This document shows, piece after piece, positions 51,748 through 59,501 of a stretch of DNA of 64,000 nucleotides. The position numbers and the translations under genes were made by a program. The DNA is from a virus, in IMG/VR virus record IMGVR_UViG_3300018080_000123, positions 1 to 64,000 of that record, one strand, 5' to 3'. Below the pieces are notes generated by a model. It made no database searches. It saw only the letters and a list, made by a program, of their open reading frames with translations, and had not been told where the DNA came from. Within the stretch, counting starts at the first letter, position 1; every line of letters starts with the position of its first letter.

Positions 51748-51998
51748 TTCTTTTCCCAATCTTCCCAGTTTTGGCCTAACATCTTCATTGCCTTCTTGCA
51801 AATATCTTGACCAGCCATTTGAGTATCTCTCCAGTTACCATTCCACATGGCATCGCACATTTCAGCTATCGCACGCCAAGAATAGTTATGCTCCATATAC
51901 ATCCTGCGAATCCAGTTAGCTTGCCGCCTTGTCATGTCTTCGAAGTTATCGTCCCACCTAGGCATTTTATTCAGGAACCTCGACCTTTTCATTCTCAT
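51744..51998 (-). CDS. HTH-like protein, 84 aa
   Basis: Start at the ATG at 51998 (TAATG overlap). 'MTRRQANWIRRMYMEHNYSW' and 'RAIAEMCDAMWNGNW' suggest a helix-turn-helix-like region of the Trp-rich type seen in small phage proteins. The rest is 'GQDICKKAMKMLGQ'. It could bind DNA. Confidence in the fold is limited. Confidence 0.6.
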   Translation of the reverse strand: MRMKRSRFLNKMPRWDDNFEDMTRRQANWIRRMYMEHNYSWRAIAEMCDAMWNGNWRDTQMAGQDICKKAMKMLGQNWEDWEKK

Positions 51999-52180
51999 TA
52001 CCACCCCTCGGTCCTCCGTTCCTCGTCCTCTCTCTCCTCTGAATGCTCTTGACAGCATTTCATTGAACAATAGTGGTATTGGCGCTTCTTGCCTCGGATT
52101 ACGATAGGCTTCATAATTTGTTCATAATCCAGAACTTTTCTACATTGATCGCAAATATTGCAGTATAGCTTTTCTACCAT
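51998..52180 (-). CDS. Zinc-finger protein, 60 aa
   Basis: ATG at 52180 with AGGGG upstream; a TTG 23 codons earlier lacks a site. 'YCNICDQCRKVLDYEQIM' and 'YHYCSMKCCQEHSEEREDEE' carry six cysteines. Small zinc protein, probably nucleic acid or protein binding. Unknown partner. Confidence 0.6.
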   Translation of the reverse strand: MVEKLYCNICDQCRKVLDYEQIMKPIVIRGKKRQYHYCSMKCCQEHSEEREDEERRTEGW

Positions 52181-52299
52181 GTCCCCTACTTTCTTTATAC
52201 AGCAACTGTCTCGTCCACGCCGTCTGTTTTTATATTTTTTACGGCTCAAGGATGGTCCGCTAAATTATTTTATATGCGGAAGACCCTGACAGACGATTG

Positions 52300-52527
52300 C
52301 TATTTTTTAATTTGATTCCAATTGAGACCTTTCTTAATAACACTAACCCCGCCAGTCCTTAGACAAATCCAAGTCGTTCGTCCACATTTGTTACAGTGGT
52401 AGACTGTATTGAATTTGTCACAAACGTAATTCCAATCCGACTCCCCACAGCCGCAAACCGTCCTATAATTATCCTGTTGTTCGGCTCTCCAGCTTTTGAT
52501 ATGCTGTTTAATTGTTGTGTTCTTCAT
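52300..52527 (-). CDS. Zinc-ribbon protein, 75 aa
   Basis: 'VCGCGESDWNYVCDKFNTVY' and 'HCNKCGRTTWICLRTGG' give C-x-C ... C-x2-C zinc ligands. GGATGGG precedes the ATG, which lies inside the DUF2384-like gene. This small zinc protein is the partner gene of the antitoxin-like protein (20 nt overlap). Confidence 0.65.
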   Translation of the reverse strand: MKNTTIKQHIKSWRAEQQDNYRTVCGCGESDWNYVCDKFNTVYHCNKCGRTTWICLRTGGVSVIKKGLNWNQIKK

Positions 52528-52735
52528 CCCATCCGCCTTCTGCTATTTGGTTGTCAATAAATTTGAACAGCTTTTCGTGCCTACCTATCTTGATCATATC
52601 GAGTGGGCTAATTCCTCCGAGAAGCGGGTTTGGCGTTTCGAACCAAAGTATGCCTTTTGCGTAACCGAGCACGCGCTCCACCTTCTTGTGGTATTTATTA
52701 ACGCGCCTTTGTAGCTCGTATGGATCTTCTTTCAT
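52508..52735 (-). CDS. DUF2384-like (Xre/MbcA/ParS) antitoxin domain protein
   Basis: 75 residues. 'FETPNPLLGGISPLDMIKIG' and 'RHEKLFKFIDNQIA' are the core of the toxin-binding domain of Xre/MbcA/ParS antitoxins (P-N-P-x-L-G-G-x-x-P-x-x-M-x-x-x-G-R). The Xre DNA-binding part is missing. No RES-type toxin is next to it. A stand-alone domain could neutralise a host toxin and block abortive infection; that is inference. Confidence 0.75.
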   Translation of the reverse strand: MKEDPYELQRRVNKYHKKVERVLGYAKGILWFETPNPLLGGISPLDMIKIGRHEKLFKFIDNQIAEGGWDEEHNN

Positions 52736-52759
52736 GATATTATCTATAGGTGTAAACGC

Positions 52760-53341
52760 CTATTCCTCCTCATTCTCTTCTAGGTCTTCTCGAGCCTTAA
52801 TATCCTCATCGCTATCCCCTTCTCTCGCATGTTCATTACAACTCACATAGAGCCATCCTTGGCCACGCAGGCTCCCATATTTACCGCATTCTTCGCACGT
52901 GTGATATGATACTCTCTCAGCGAGACTGATAAGACTATGAATTCTACTATTACAAGCCTGAGTATAGAAGCGCAAACCCCCAAATTTCTCTTTTACCTGA
53001 GTAACTTCAAATACTCCCGAATCTGACCACATAATCCAGCGAGCAATAGGCCCAAAGTCCGTTTTCCGATAAAGCCACTTTGGCTGATGTCTAAACATCA
53101 ACCTATTCCACTTCCGAGCAAACCAACTTTTCAAAAGAGCCCGCCTGATTTTAAGCCAGGTGTGCCCACAATTTCTCTTGAGCTCGTCCTCGATAGCCAA
53201 ACTGAGCATCCATAAGAGGTCAAACCAACCATCCCCACAACTGAAACCCCAACACATACAAGTCTGGCGCATGTCTTTGTAGTAGCCTCGATACAGGAGC
53301 GGAAAACGTTTAAGTAATTTTTTCGTATTCTCCTTATTCAT
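52760..53341 (-). CDS. Conserved phage protein with C-terminal zinc site, 193 aa
   Basis: 'CWGFSCGDGWFDLLWMLSLA', 'QVKEKFGGLRFYTQACNSRI' and 'TCEECGKYGSLRGQGWLYVS' are recurring features of an uncharacterised family in large phages. The last block has C-x2-C ... C ... H ligands. The acidic tail (REGDSDEDIKAREDLEENE) is long. Not annotated beyond conservation. Confidence 0.7.
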   Translation of the reverse strand: MNKENTKKLLKRFPLLYRGYYKDMRQTCMCWGFSCGDGWFDLLWMLSLAIEDELKRNCGHTWLKIRRALLKSWFARKWNRLMFRHQPKWLYRKTDFGPIARWIMWSDSGVFEVTQVKEKFGGLRFYTQACNSRIHSLISLAERVSYHTCEECGKYGSLRGQGWLYVSCNEHAREGDSDEDIKAREDLEENEEE

Positions 53342-53543
53342 ATTTAACCACCTCTCTACTATTGTTCCTTTTTAATAAATCATTTACATTAAGTTCAATT
53401 CTTATTTCAGGTTTAATCTCTTGACTGGGCTCTAAGTCGATATTTCTTATCGAATGATTGGTATTCTTCTTAGTGCTCAATATTCTGTCTTGTCCATAAA
53501 CCGGGCCAAACACAATCATAAATATTATAATCATCCAAATCAA
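53334..53543 (-). CDS. Small secreted protein, 69 aa, TTG start
   Basis: Starts at TTG 53543, which overlaps the previous stop (TTGA) and has GGAGG 7 nt upstream. A hydrophobic signal (MIWMIIIFMIVFGPVYG) is followed by a polar mature part. It could be an exported or outer-membrane-attached partner. No family. Confidence 0.6.
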   Translation of the reverse strand: MIWMIIIFMIVFGPVYGQDRILSTKKNTNHSIRNIDLEPSQEIKPEIRIELNVNDLLKRNNSREVVKYE

Positions 53544-53824
53544 TCTAAATCCTCCAGAAAACGATCTAAATTCTCCTGTTCTTGTTCAGATGTAAGATCT
53601 TTGAATCCGTGCTTTTTCCTAATCTTCTTGGCAGAAATCTTCTTAACCTTTCCTCTCTTAGGCTGCCAAGGCTCGGAGACCCTTGTTCCAGTACTATCAA
53701 CAAAAACCGGACCACATCCTTCACATAAAGCAGCCACTTTCTCTCCATCTTTGCACAGGCCGGTCAGATCCCCAAAATCTTGACCAAAAAGCTTGATTGA
53801 GCACTGTTTACAAAAATCTGCCAT
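53540..53824 (-). CDS. Conserved small phage protein with zinc site, 94 aa
   Basis: ATG at 53824, right after the previous stop. 'ADFCKQCSIKLFGQDFGDLT' and 'ALCEGCGPVFVDSTGTRVSE' hold two C-x2-C pairs. This MADFCKQCS family is common in large phages and uncharacterised. The tail is Lys-rich and then acidic. Confidence 0.7.
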   Translation of the reverse strand: MADFCKQCSIKLFGQDFGDLTGLCKDGEKVAALCEGCGPVFVDSTGTRVSEPWQPKRGKVKKISAKKIRKKHGFKDLTSEQEQENLDRFLEDLD

Positions 53825-53825
53825 T

Positions 53826-54053
53826 TTACCTTTCAATTGGAACAATATCTTGTCTCTCTGCTATAACAATCTCTTCTAGTGCATCCATTGCCTCATTTGC
53901 CTCATCTATCTTCCCGCGCACTCTCAGCGACTGAATAGTTGTTAAATATCGCTTTCTGAGTCGATCGTGGTGTTGCATAGCCTCTGTTCTAGTGTTGAAC
54001 TCCTTCTCGTCTACTCTTTCCTCGTTTGACTGCCTGACTAAAAAGTATTTCAT
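53826..54053 (-). CDS. Small helical protein, 75 aa
   Basis: 'YFLVRQSNEERVDEKEFNTR', 'EAMQHHDRLRKRYLTTIQSL' and 'IDEANEAMDALEEIVIAERQ' suggest a strand followed by two helices. ATGA overlap with the previous gene. No motif. Function unknown. Confidence 0.6.
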   Translation of the reverse strand: MKYFLVRQSNEERVDEKEFNTRTEAMQHHDRLRKRYLTTIQSLRVRGKIDEANEAMDALEEIVIAERQDIVPIER

Positions 54054-54172
54054 TTAACCCTCTTTGGCCATTTGCCTACCATACCTCCAAAAATGTATGG
54101 AGCAAATCGCCCTAAACTAATTTCCCAATATTCACAAAAATCCCAAATTTGCTTAAATACCCAACGAATCAT
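54050..54172 (-). CDS. Small protein, 40 aa
   Basis: ATG at 54172, inside the last codons of the HAD gene, and stop at 54050 sharing ATGA with the next. 'IRWVFKQIWDFCEYWEISLG' then 'RFAPYIFGGMVGKWPKRVK'. Aromatic and basic, amphipathic; similar short proteins occur in other phages. Could contact membranes or a protein partner. Confidence 0.65.
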   Translation of the reverse strand: MIRWVFKQIWDFCEYWEISLGRFAPYIFGGMVGKWPKRVK

Positions 54173-54725
54173 AATACTTCTTACCTGTAAAATATTCTAC
54201 AATTATGTGCACATCTCCAAGCTGAAGACCATGCAAGGGATTTGTTTTATGCAAATGATCCATGTACGGCTCCATATCGGAGTAGTCGTCTAAAATTACA
54301 AACTTTGATGGATGCCCATTCTTCTTAATCCATTCATCAATCTCTGCCCCTCTCTCATGACGAGGTTCTGATATCCTAGATGGACACAACGTAGGAGTTA
54401 CCCCTTTGATTCTCTTATAATAGTCTCCTTTGAGCCAATCTTTGAACATAGTTTGAAGCTCTTTTAAGTTCTTCCAATTGCGCCAGGCACTTGAAATAAC
54501 AATCACAACATCTGGACATTTTTTAAGAATTTGAATAAGGTTGCCGAGAGCAATTGGACAGGGACGTTGGTCCCAACTAGGAGGGATCGGATAATAAAGA
54601 TTTCGATACATTACCTCACTCTGATATGAGTTCAGCACCCCATCAATATCAAGAAAAAGAACCTGGCGGTACTTTGGAATACTTGAGGTAAATTTTGTAG
54701 ACTTGTTTGTATTTCTTTTTACCAT
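54153..54725 (-). CDS. HAD-family phosphatase domain protein (HAD_SAK-like)
   Basis: 190 residues. 'QVLFLDIDGVLNSYQSEV' holds the two catalytic Asp (26, 28); 'VVIVISSAWRNWKNLKELQ' is motif II and 'KFVILDDYSDMEPY' the acidic motif IV. 'CPIALGNLIQILKKC' matches the HAD_SAK family, linked to RNA repair or phosphate removal. It overlaps the previous gene by 77 nt, so the start may be later. Likely clears terminal phosphates or a nucleotide; exact substrate unknown. Confidence 0.8.
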   Translation of the reverse strand: MVKRNTNKSTKFTSSIPKYRQVLFLDIDGVLNSYQSEVMYRNLYYPIPPSWDQRPCPIALGNLIQILKKCPDVVIVISSAWRNWKNLKELQTMFKDWLKGDYYKRIKGVTPTLCPSRISEPRHERGAEIDEWIKKNGHPSKFVILDDYSDMEPYMDHLHKTNPLHGLQLGDVHIIVEYFTGKKYYDSLGI

Positions 54726-54918
54726 CGTAATCTAAATCCCAATAAAATGGGTCTCCATTTTTACTCATTTCAAACTCTAAACCCCAACATGTATACATAC
54801 ACTCTTTTGGACCAATCATTTGAGCCGCTTTCTCATGCTCCTCAAGGGAGTCATCTAAAATATAGCAACCTCTATAATTATACTTCTTGTATAGTTTTTC
54901 CCAAAACTCCCTACTCAC
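54649..54918 (-). CDS. Hypothetical protein, 89 aa
   Basis: Starts at GTG 54918 behind GAGGAG. 'NYRGCYILDDSLEEHEKAAQ', 'PKECMYTCWGLEFEMSKNGD', 'VYKIYLKYSKVPPGSFS'. Alpha/beta with three cysteines. Its end is overlapped by the HAD gene. No family. Confidence 0.6.
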   Translation of the reverse strand: MSREFWEKLYKKYNYRGCYILDDSLEEHEKAAQMIGPKECMYTCWGLEFEMSKNGDPFYWDLDYDGKKKYKQVYKIYLKYSKVPPGSFS

Positions 54919-55219
54919 TCCTTATCTCCTCTGCCTCTGCAACTAGCTTTTGTCTTCTTTCTTCAAGTTTTTTGACGAGTTCATTGGCCTGTCTAACATA
55001 ATCTTTTGCGTCTTTGATATCAATATCGCATTGCAAAATTTGACGCATTTTTATGGCATGCTCCTTATTAACTGCTCCTGGGGTATCTTTCACCAGACAT
55101 TCCTCGCATACCCAACACCTATAAACTTCCTCGCCCGTCATAAACTTATATGTTCGAAACCCACTTCTTCCTATCGTTATCTCTTCGTTACATGAGCTAC
55201 AAATAAAACCCACTTCCAT
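54911..55219 (-). CDS. Zinc protein with C-terminal helix, 102 aa
   Basis: First gene after the capsid module. 'FICSSCNEEITIGRSGFRTY' and 'YRCWVCEECLVKDTPGAVNK' form a four-cysteine zinc site. A long helix follows ('DYVRQANELVKKLEERRQ'). GGAGG precedes the ATG. May act in early regulation; no family. Confidence 0.65.
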   Translation of the reverse strand: MEVGFICSSCNEEITIGRSGFRTYKFMTGEEVYRCWVCEECLVKDTPGAVNKEHAIKMRQILQCDIDIKDAKDYVRQANELVKKLEERRQKLVAEAEEIRSE

Positions 55220-55236
55220 TTCTATCCTCCGTACTT

Positions 55237-55242
55237 ATTATA
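55237..55242 (-). promoter_or_regulatory. TATAAT element ahead of the accessory region
   Basis: TATAAT on the minus strand lies 3 nt after the hairpin stem and 18 nt before the ATG of the first accessory gene. The -35 region would fall inside the hairpin and is poor, so it is a weak candidate. A terminator followed by a promoter would make sense here. Confidence 0.35.
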
Positions 55243-55244
55243 CA

Positions 55245-55282
55245 GGGAAAGGGATTAGTCTTTTTACAACTAACCCCTTCCC
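55245..55282 (-). terminator. Terminator-like hairpin after the capsid gene
   Basis: GGGAAGGGGTTAGT (55282-55269) pairs with ACTAATCCCTTTCCC (55259-55245) around a 9-nt loop; one bulge and one G-U. No U-run follows on the minus strand, so it may need a factor, or it may be a processing stem. It closes the head module. Confidence 0.6.
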
Positions 55283-55314
55283 GTCTATATGAATCTGTAA
55301 TTAGATTCTAGATC

Positions 55315-56781
55315 TTATGAACGCCCAATGTTCTTCACGATACAATTCTTGCGAGGTGTATACATATGAAGAGCACCGTACATCAGCTGCATCCATCGAT
55401 AGTTCGTACCAAGCAATGCAAGGTCGATCTTCATCATGGTAAGAAGCTGTTTGAACGCAAAGTTGTCCTCGTTTACCTGCATGAGGTAAGCTTTGGACAA
55501 ACCAGGCATACTAGCGTTGAAGTCAATATCCAAATCACGGAAGTCACCGTCACCAGCGTGGAAGTTTGCAGGCTTCACGCGGCCGATAAACTCATGATTG
55601 CTCGACCCAGCCTTGGGTGAGCGGAAGATATTGAAATACTGAACACCACTCGGATTCGAACCCGGGAGAATATCCAGCACGACTTTGTCGCCAGCGGCCA
55701 CGGTAACTGCCTTAGCAGCGCTTGCCAACGTTTCACCGTCGGAATACACTGCTGAACACTTATACTCGTAAGCGCCAACGTCAACAGCCGCAAACTGAGA
55801 ACTACCAGAAGCCGGGCTGTTGTCGCCTGAGTTCGCATCCTGAAGGGTAGGGGCCGATTCAGCTGAAACGGCCGCAGCCAACGGAATACGACGAGGACGC
55901 TGGAACACGCCAGACTTAAGGTTGAAAGTACCAGAACCGGAAACGAACTGCTTCACAACGTAACCAGCTTTTCCTTCCATACCGAGCGTATTGATGCGCT
56001 CCTTGGCATAGAAAGCACGACTGAAGTCACTGTGGGCTTTCGTATCCATATACATATCCGTGCACATACCGAAATTGTTGGCCTGAACGAGGGCTGCCTC
56101 TTCGAGGATTTCCTCATCCAAAACCTCTCCACTCTGGAGATCATTTCGTTTGTCGAGGATGATGGTATCTGCGCCACTCAGCACATTGTAACCATCAAAG
56201 GCCTGAGCTTTAAACTCAGCCTGGCTCTCTTTGTCGCCAATCTGCTTATCAATACCGTCGAATTCGAGGCCATTGATTGAACTGTCGGCTGAAAAGAGGG
56301 CTCGCTCAAGCTGGGCCAGAATCCAAAGAGCACCATTCTTGATCTCTCTCTGAACGATCGGACCATGAGCTTGCCTAACCAGCATAACGTCGTGGTTAAT
56401 CTGTTTCTGAACGCCCATGTACTTGATCTGCACCACGTTTCGGTCATAACCGGAATCCGCAGTTGCTGGAGCCGAGGCCATTGTGAAAAATGGAGGAATC
56501 TGGGCGCCATAACTGTTGTTCGTATTCGCTTGTTCAACCGTGTTGTATGCAGGAGTCTTCGGAATATCATTCCAAAGAAGCAGGTGCTTTTGTTCGTGGG
56601 TCACCACTCGGAGGGTCTTATCCAAAGATTCGACCTGGAGAGCGGGAGCACCTGTAAAATCACCCGGAAGAGTATCCGAATAATTTTGGCTTGCAAAGCT
56701 GAGGGCTTTGCTGATTTCTTCAAGAAGCTGGGGAGCATCAGCTCCAAAACCAGTCAATGAAGAAGGATTGCTATTTTGCAT
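55315..56781 (-). CDS. Major capsid protein (HK97 fold)
   Basis: 488 residues. 'TPAYNTVEQANTNNSYGAQI', 'QIKYMGVQKQINHDVMLVRQ', 'EIKNGALWILAQLERALFSA' and 'NNFGMCTDMYMDTKAHSDF' follow the HK97 E-loop, spine helix and P-domain order of large-phage capsids. Residues about 325-425 insert a fibronectin/Ig-like beta domain ('VGAYEYKCSAVYSDGETLAS', 'FNIFRSPKAGSSNHEFIGRV'). The N-terminus has KAL...TLPGDFTGA...ESL, which recurs in the 277-aa protein two genes upstream. It should be the most abundant protein of the particle. Confidence 0.9.
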   Translation of the reverse strand: MQNSNPSSLTGFGADAPQLLEEISKALSFASQNYSDTLPGDFTGAPALQVESLDKTLRVVTHEQKHLLLWNDIPKTPAYNTVEQANTNNSYGAQIPPFFTMASAPATADSGYDRNVVQIKYMGVQKQINHDVMLVRQAHGPIVQREIKNGALWILAQLERALFSADSSINGLEFDGIDKQIGDKESQAEFKAQAFDGYNVLSGADTIILDKRNDLQSGEVLDEEILEEAALVQANNFGMCTDMYMDTKAHSDFSRAFYAKERINTLGMEGKAGYVVKQFVSGSGTFNLKSGVFQRPRRIPLAAAVSAESAPTLQDANSGDNSPASGSSQFAAVDVGAYEYKCSAVYSDGETLASAAKAVTVAAGDKVVLDILPGSNPSGVQYFNIFRSPKAGSSNHEFIGRVKPANFHAGDGDFRDLDIDFNASMPGLSKAYLMQVNEDNFAFKQLLTMMKIDLALLGTNYRWMQLMYGALHMYTPRKNCIVKNIGRS

Positions 56782-56796
56782 TGATTAATACTCCCT

Positions 56797-57417
56797 TTAC
56801 TTTAACTCTTTAATTGCCTGTTCAACAACTTCTCGATCCTTGGCATCAAGAATCTGAGACGTTGCCTCATAACCACTCAGTGAGGCGCCGGAAATCTTTC
56901 CAGCTTTCCAAAGCTCTTCCATTGTATCAAGAACCTGGGACTTAGAAATTTTCTTTGGTCCCTCATTCTCAGAAGCCGTATGAAATGACTTTTTAACTTC
57001 GTTCACCTTGTCAACCGACTGACGACCGGTCTTAGGAGCGCGAAGGGCTTTAGTCAACTCATTAACAGCTTCTCGGAGATCTTTGATTTCCTCTTGGACG
57101 ACGCTCTGAATCGACTTCTTGAATTCCTCTTCTTTCTTAGCCGACTCTTCTTTTGCCTTCTGCTCTTTTGCAGCTTTCAGCAACTGAAGATCTTCAGCTG
57201 TAATCTCGATGGATTCAGGAGTCTCTTCATCTTCTGAGCCTTCTTCTGACTTCTCAACCTGCTCATCGCCAGTCTCGTCATCAGTAGAATCGGCTTCAGC
57301 CACCTCTTCGTCCTTGAGGTACTCATCGATAAGATCATCGATGGACTTCTCAAGCTCTTCGTCAGTAACAGTTTCGCTGTCCTGCTCTTCAAGCTTGGTC
57401 TTCTCAAGATCAGACAT
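56797..57417 (-). CDS. Scaffold-like acidic coiled-coil protein
   Basis: 206 residues from the ATG at 57417 (GGAG 10 nt upstream; an earlier ATG is too close). First half very acidic ('VTDEELEKSIDDLIDEYLKD', 'GSEDEETPESIEITAEDLQ'), then a coiled coil and a basic C-terminal region with 'KKISKSQVLDTMEELWKAGK'. Position directly before the capsid gene and the acidic/helical make-up are typical of scaffold proteins of HK97-fold phages. It would be cut or released by the protease at maturation. Confidence 0.75.
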   Translation of the reverse strand: MSDLEKTKLEEQDSETVTDEELEKSIDDLIDEYLKDEEVAEADSTDDETGDEQVEKSEEGSEDEETPESIEITAEDLQLLKAAKEQKAKEESAKKEEEFKKSIQSVVQEEIKDLREAVNELTKALRAPKTGRQSVDKVNEVKKSFHTASENEGPKKISKSQVLDTMEELWKAGKISGASLSGYEATSQILDAKDREVVEQAIKELK

Positions 57418-57433
57418 TTTCACCATTCTCCTT

Positions 57434-58267
57434 TTATTGTTTGTTATCGGACTCAGATGTTGTATCTGAATCCCCCTGTAGAAGTTTCTTTTGCCACTTT
57501 TCCGTTGTAATCTCGATTATCGTTTGATAATCGGTTTCTGGAAACCTTTCTTTAACCTCCTTTAATATTGCTTTAAAGATTTGCTTACGTTTCTGTCTAG
57601 ATATGTCATCATTTGCACTAAGTAAATCACAGCCTTTAATTTTGTTTTTGCCTTTACCGGGCCCCATCCCACGCCCACTAGAGCCCTGAACTGAACCTTT
57701 TCCATCTCTCTGGAATACTAACTTCTTCTTCCCTTCTTTAGTTGTCTCTACCTCGAACTGTCTATTCTTATCTTTCGGATCTTTGACAACAATAGCACCC
57801 TTCTTAATCCCTTCCTTTTTAGCCTTATCTTCCATTGTCTTGAGACGAGTATAATAATCCGAAATTTCTGCTAAGTGATCTTTTGCAATTTCTTTAGCCT
57901 TGGTTTTATCCTTTGTATGCTCCATCTCAACTTTAATACCCATAGCTAACTGCTTTGGGTCAAAATCACTATCGGGCCTTCCAGCTGCCTTTCCTCCAGG
58001 GATTTTCTCAGCCTTGGCTAGATTTGATAAAAGCTTTTCGTCTTCTTTAATTACCTGCTCAACGTCCGACTTCTCTACATTTTCGCCCTTATGTTTCTGT
58101 TTGCGCTTTTTCTTCTTCTTTCTAGCAAGGCTCTCTGTTGTTGTTACCACAGCCCCACTCATGTCTCCTGGCAACGTATTGGCATAACTAGGACCGCCCG
58201 CACCAATAGTGAGCGCTTTTTTAAATACTCTAAGGAGCTGTTCTAGTTTTGTCTTTTCAATTTTCAT
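57434..58267 (-). CDS. Head-module protein with DUF5661-like domain
   Basis: 277 residues. Residues about 92-155 ('PGGKAAGRPDSDFDPKQLAM', 'GIKVEMEHTKDKTKAKEIAK', 'DHLAEISDYYTRLKTMEDKA') resemble DUF5661, a phage domain with a D-F-D-P ... E-H-T ... D-H-L pattern. The N-terminus repeats a capsid-like motif (KAL ... TLPGDMSGA ... ESL). The middle is Lys-rich and the C-terminal part helical. Likely packed in or on the head. Confidence 0.65.
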   Translation of the reverse strand: MKIEKTKLEQLLRVFKKALTIGAGGPSYANTLPGDMSGAVVTTTESLARKKKKKRKQKHKGENVEKSDVEQVIKEDEKLLSNLAKAEKIPGGKAAGRPDSDFDPKQLAMGIKVEMEHTKDKTKAKEIAKDHLAEISDYYTRLKTMEDKAKKEGIKKGAIVVKDPKDKNRQFEVETTKEGKKKLVFQRDGKGSVQGSSGRGMGPGKGKNKIKGCDLLSANDDISRQKRKQIFKAILKEVKERFPETDYQTIIEITTEKWQKKLLQGDSDTTSESDNKQ

Positions 58268-59484
58268 TAGTATTTAGATTTCATTTGCTCTTTTTCTGTT
58301 TTTTTTCCAATCTTAGCTACAAAAGCCTGATTGCGTTTCTCTTTTCGCTCTTTCATACGTTCCCCGAACTTCTTATCGGCCTCTTCTCCTTCTTTCCTTT
58401 TCGCTGTGACCTTACCTACGGCTGCTTGATTGCGTTTTTCTTTACGGGCTTTCATACGTTCGGCGAACTTCTTATCCCAATCTTCGCTCTCTTTTCGCTT
58501 TGAAGTAATCTTACCTAAAGCAGCCTGATTGCGAGACTCTTTTCCCGACTCATAAATTGGCTTACCGCTCTTTGTGCGACCAACAATTCTGCCACCTTTT
58601 GAGCCCTCTCCGCCAGCCTTCTTCAGTTTTGACTGTTTACGGGCTCTAAGCTCAGTCAACACCGCCCGCTTCGTGGTATCATCGAGCCCTCGAAGCACTT
58701 CATTTACTTTTGCTCCCGGGCTTATGATCTTATCAACAAGTTTACTAACGTCGCCATCTGTCTTCTTCATGCTCTTGCGATTTGTTGTTCCTCCAATCGA
58801 TGCCCGACATACTGCATAAGGATTAACGCCTGGGCTCTCCTTTTTAACCTCTTTTACACAACGCTTTTCTTTTGGCGTACAACCCTTATTGAGATACTTT
58901 CTTGCCACATTAAGGATCTTCTCAAGCTTATCTTTATCAATCTCAACATATTCATCTTCGCCATCGTCAGTTGATTTACGCATACATTTCTTTGCGTCTT
59001 TTTGACCTTCTTTCAAGAGTTTTTCTTTTCCATCTTTTCCTTCGCCCATAAAGCTCTTTTTATCTTTTGAAAGCTTTTTGTGCTCTTTCTCAATAGCCGA
59101 AACTCTATCACTTAATGAACGCATTTCCTTATGCTCTTTTTTCTCCTCGCCCTTCGACTCTCCTCCGTCTTTTTTCAATGGCATAAGCTTTGTCTCGCTT
59201 TCTTTTGTCGATGGCTTCTTAGGCTTCTGTTTCTTCGGCTCTAGCTCATCTGATCCGGCTTCTTCGGCAGCTTTCTTATGCCCAACCTGATCAGTAGCTC
59301 GGGAGTCGTGGGGGTGGTGTTCATAGCGAGGCTTTGAATTAATCTCATCAATGTTCTTCGGACGATCTCCTGGAATCATCGCTTTCTTCTCGTCCTCGTG
59401 CCAATAAACATAATTACCGGGTGTACCGGTTCGCTTGGCATATTTCAACTTAGACTGTGATTTATCTTTTTCTTTATCTGTCAT
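58267..59484 (-). CDS. Head-associated repeat protein, 405 aa
   Basis: The first half is Lys/Glu-rich and probably disordered. Residues 190-245 are a helical/Cys segment with KEKRCVKEVKKESPGVNPYA. A GRTKSGKPIY motif (around residue 305) recurs in the prohead protease. The C-terminus holds two near-identical 33-residue repeats ('RNQAALGKITSKRKESEDWD', 'RNQAAVGKVTAKRKEGEEAD') plus a third partial copy. The chain may be a head internal or processing substrate. No known family. Confidence 0.65.
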   Translation of the reverse strand: MTDKEKDKSQSKLKYAKRTGTPGNYVYWHEDEKKAMIPGDRPKNIDEINSKPRYEHHPHDSRATDQVGHKKAAEEAGSDELEPKKQKPKKPSTKESETKLMPLKKDGGESKGEEKKEHKEMRSLSDRVSAIEKEHKKLSKDKKSFMGEGKDGKEKLLKEGQKDAKKCMRKSTDDGEDEYVEIDKDKLEKILNVARKYLNKGCTPKEKRCVKEVKKESPGVNPYAVCRASIGGTTNRKSMKKTDGDVSKLVDKIISPGAKVNEVLRGLDDTTKRAVLTELRARKQSKLKKAGGEGSKGGRIVGRTKSGKPIYESGKESRNQAALGKITSKRKESEDWDKKFAERMKARKEKRNQAAVGKVTAKRKEGEEADKKFGERMKERKEKRNQAFVAKIGKKTEKEQMKSKY

Positions 59485-59501
59485 TGTTTAATCCTCTACG
59501 G

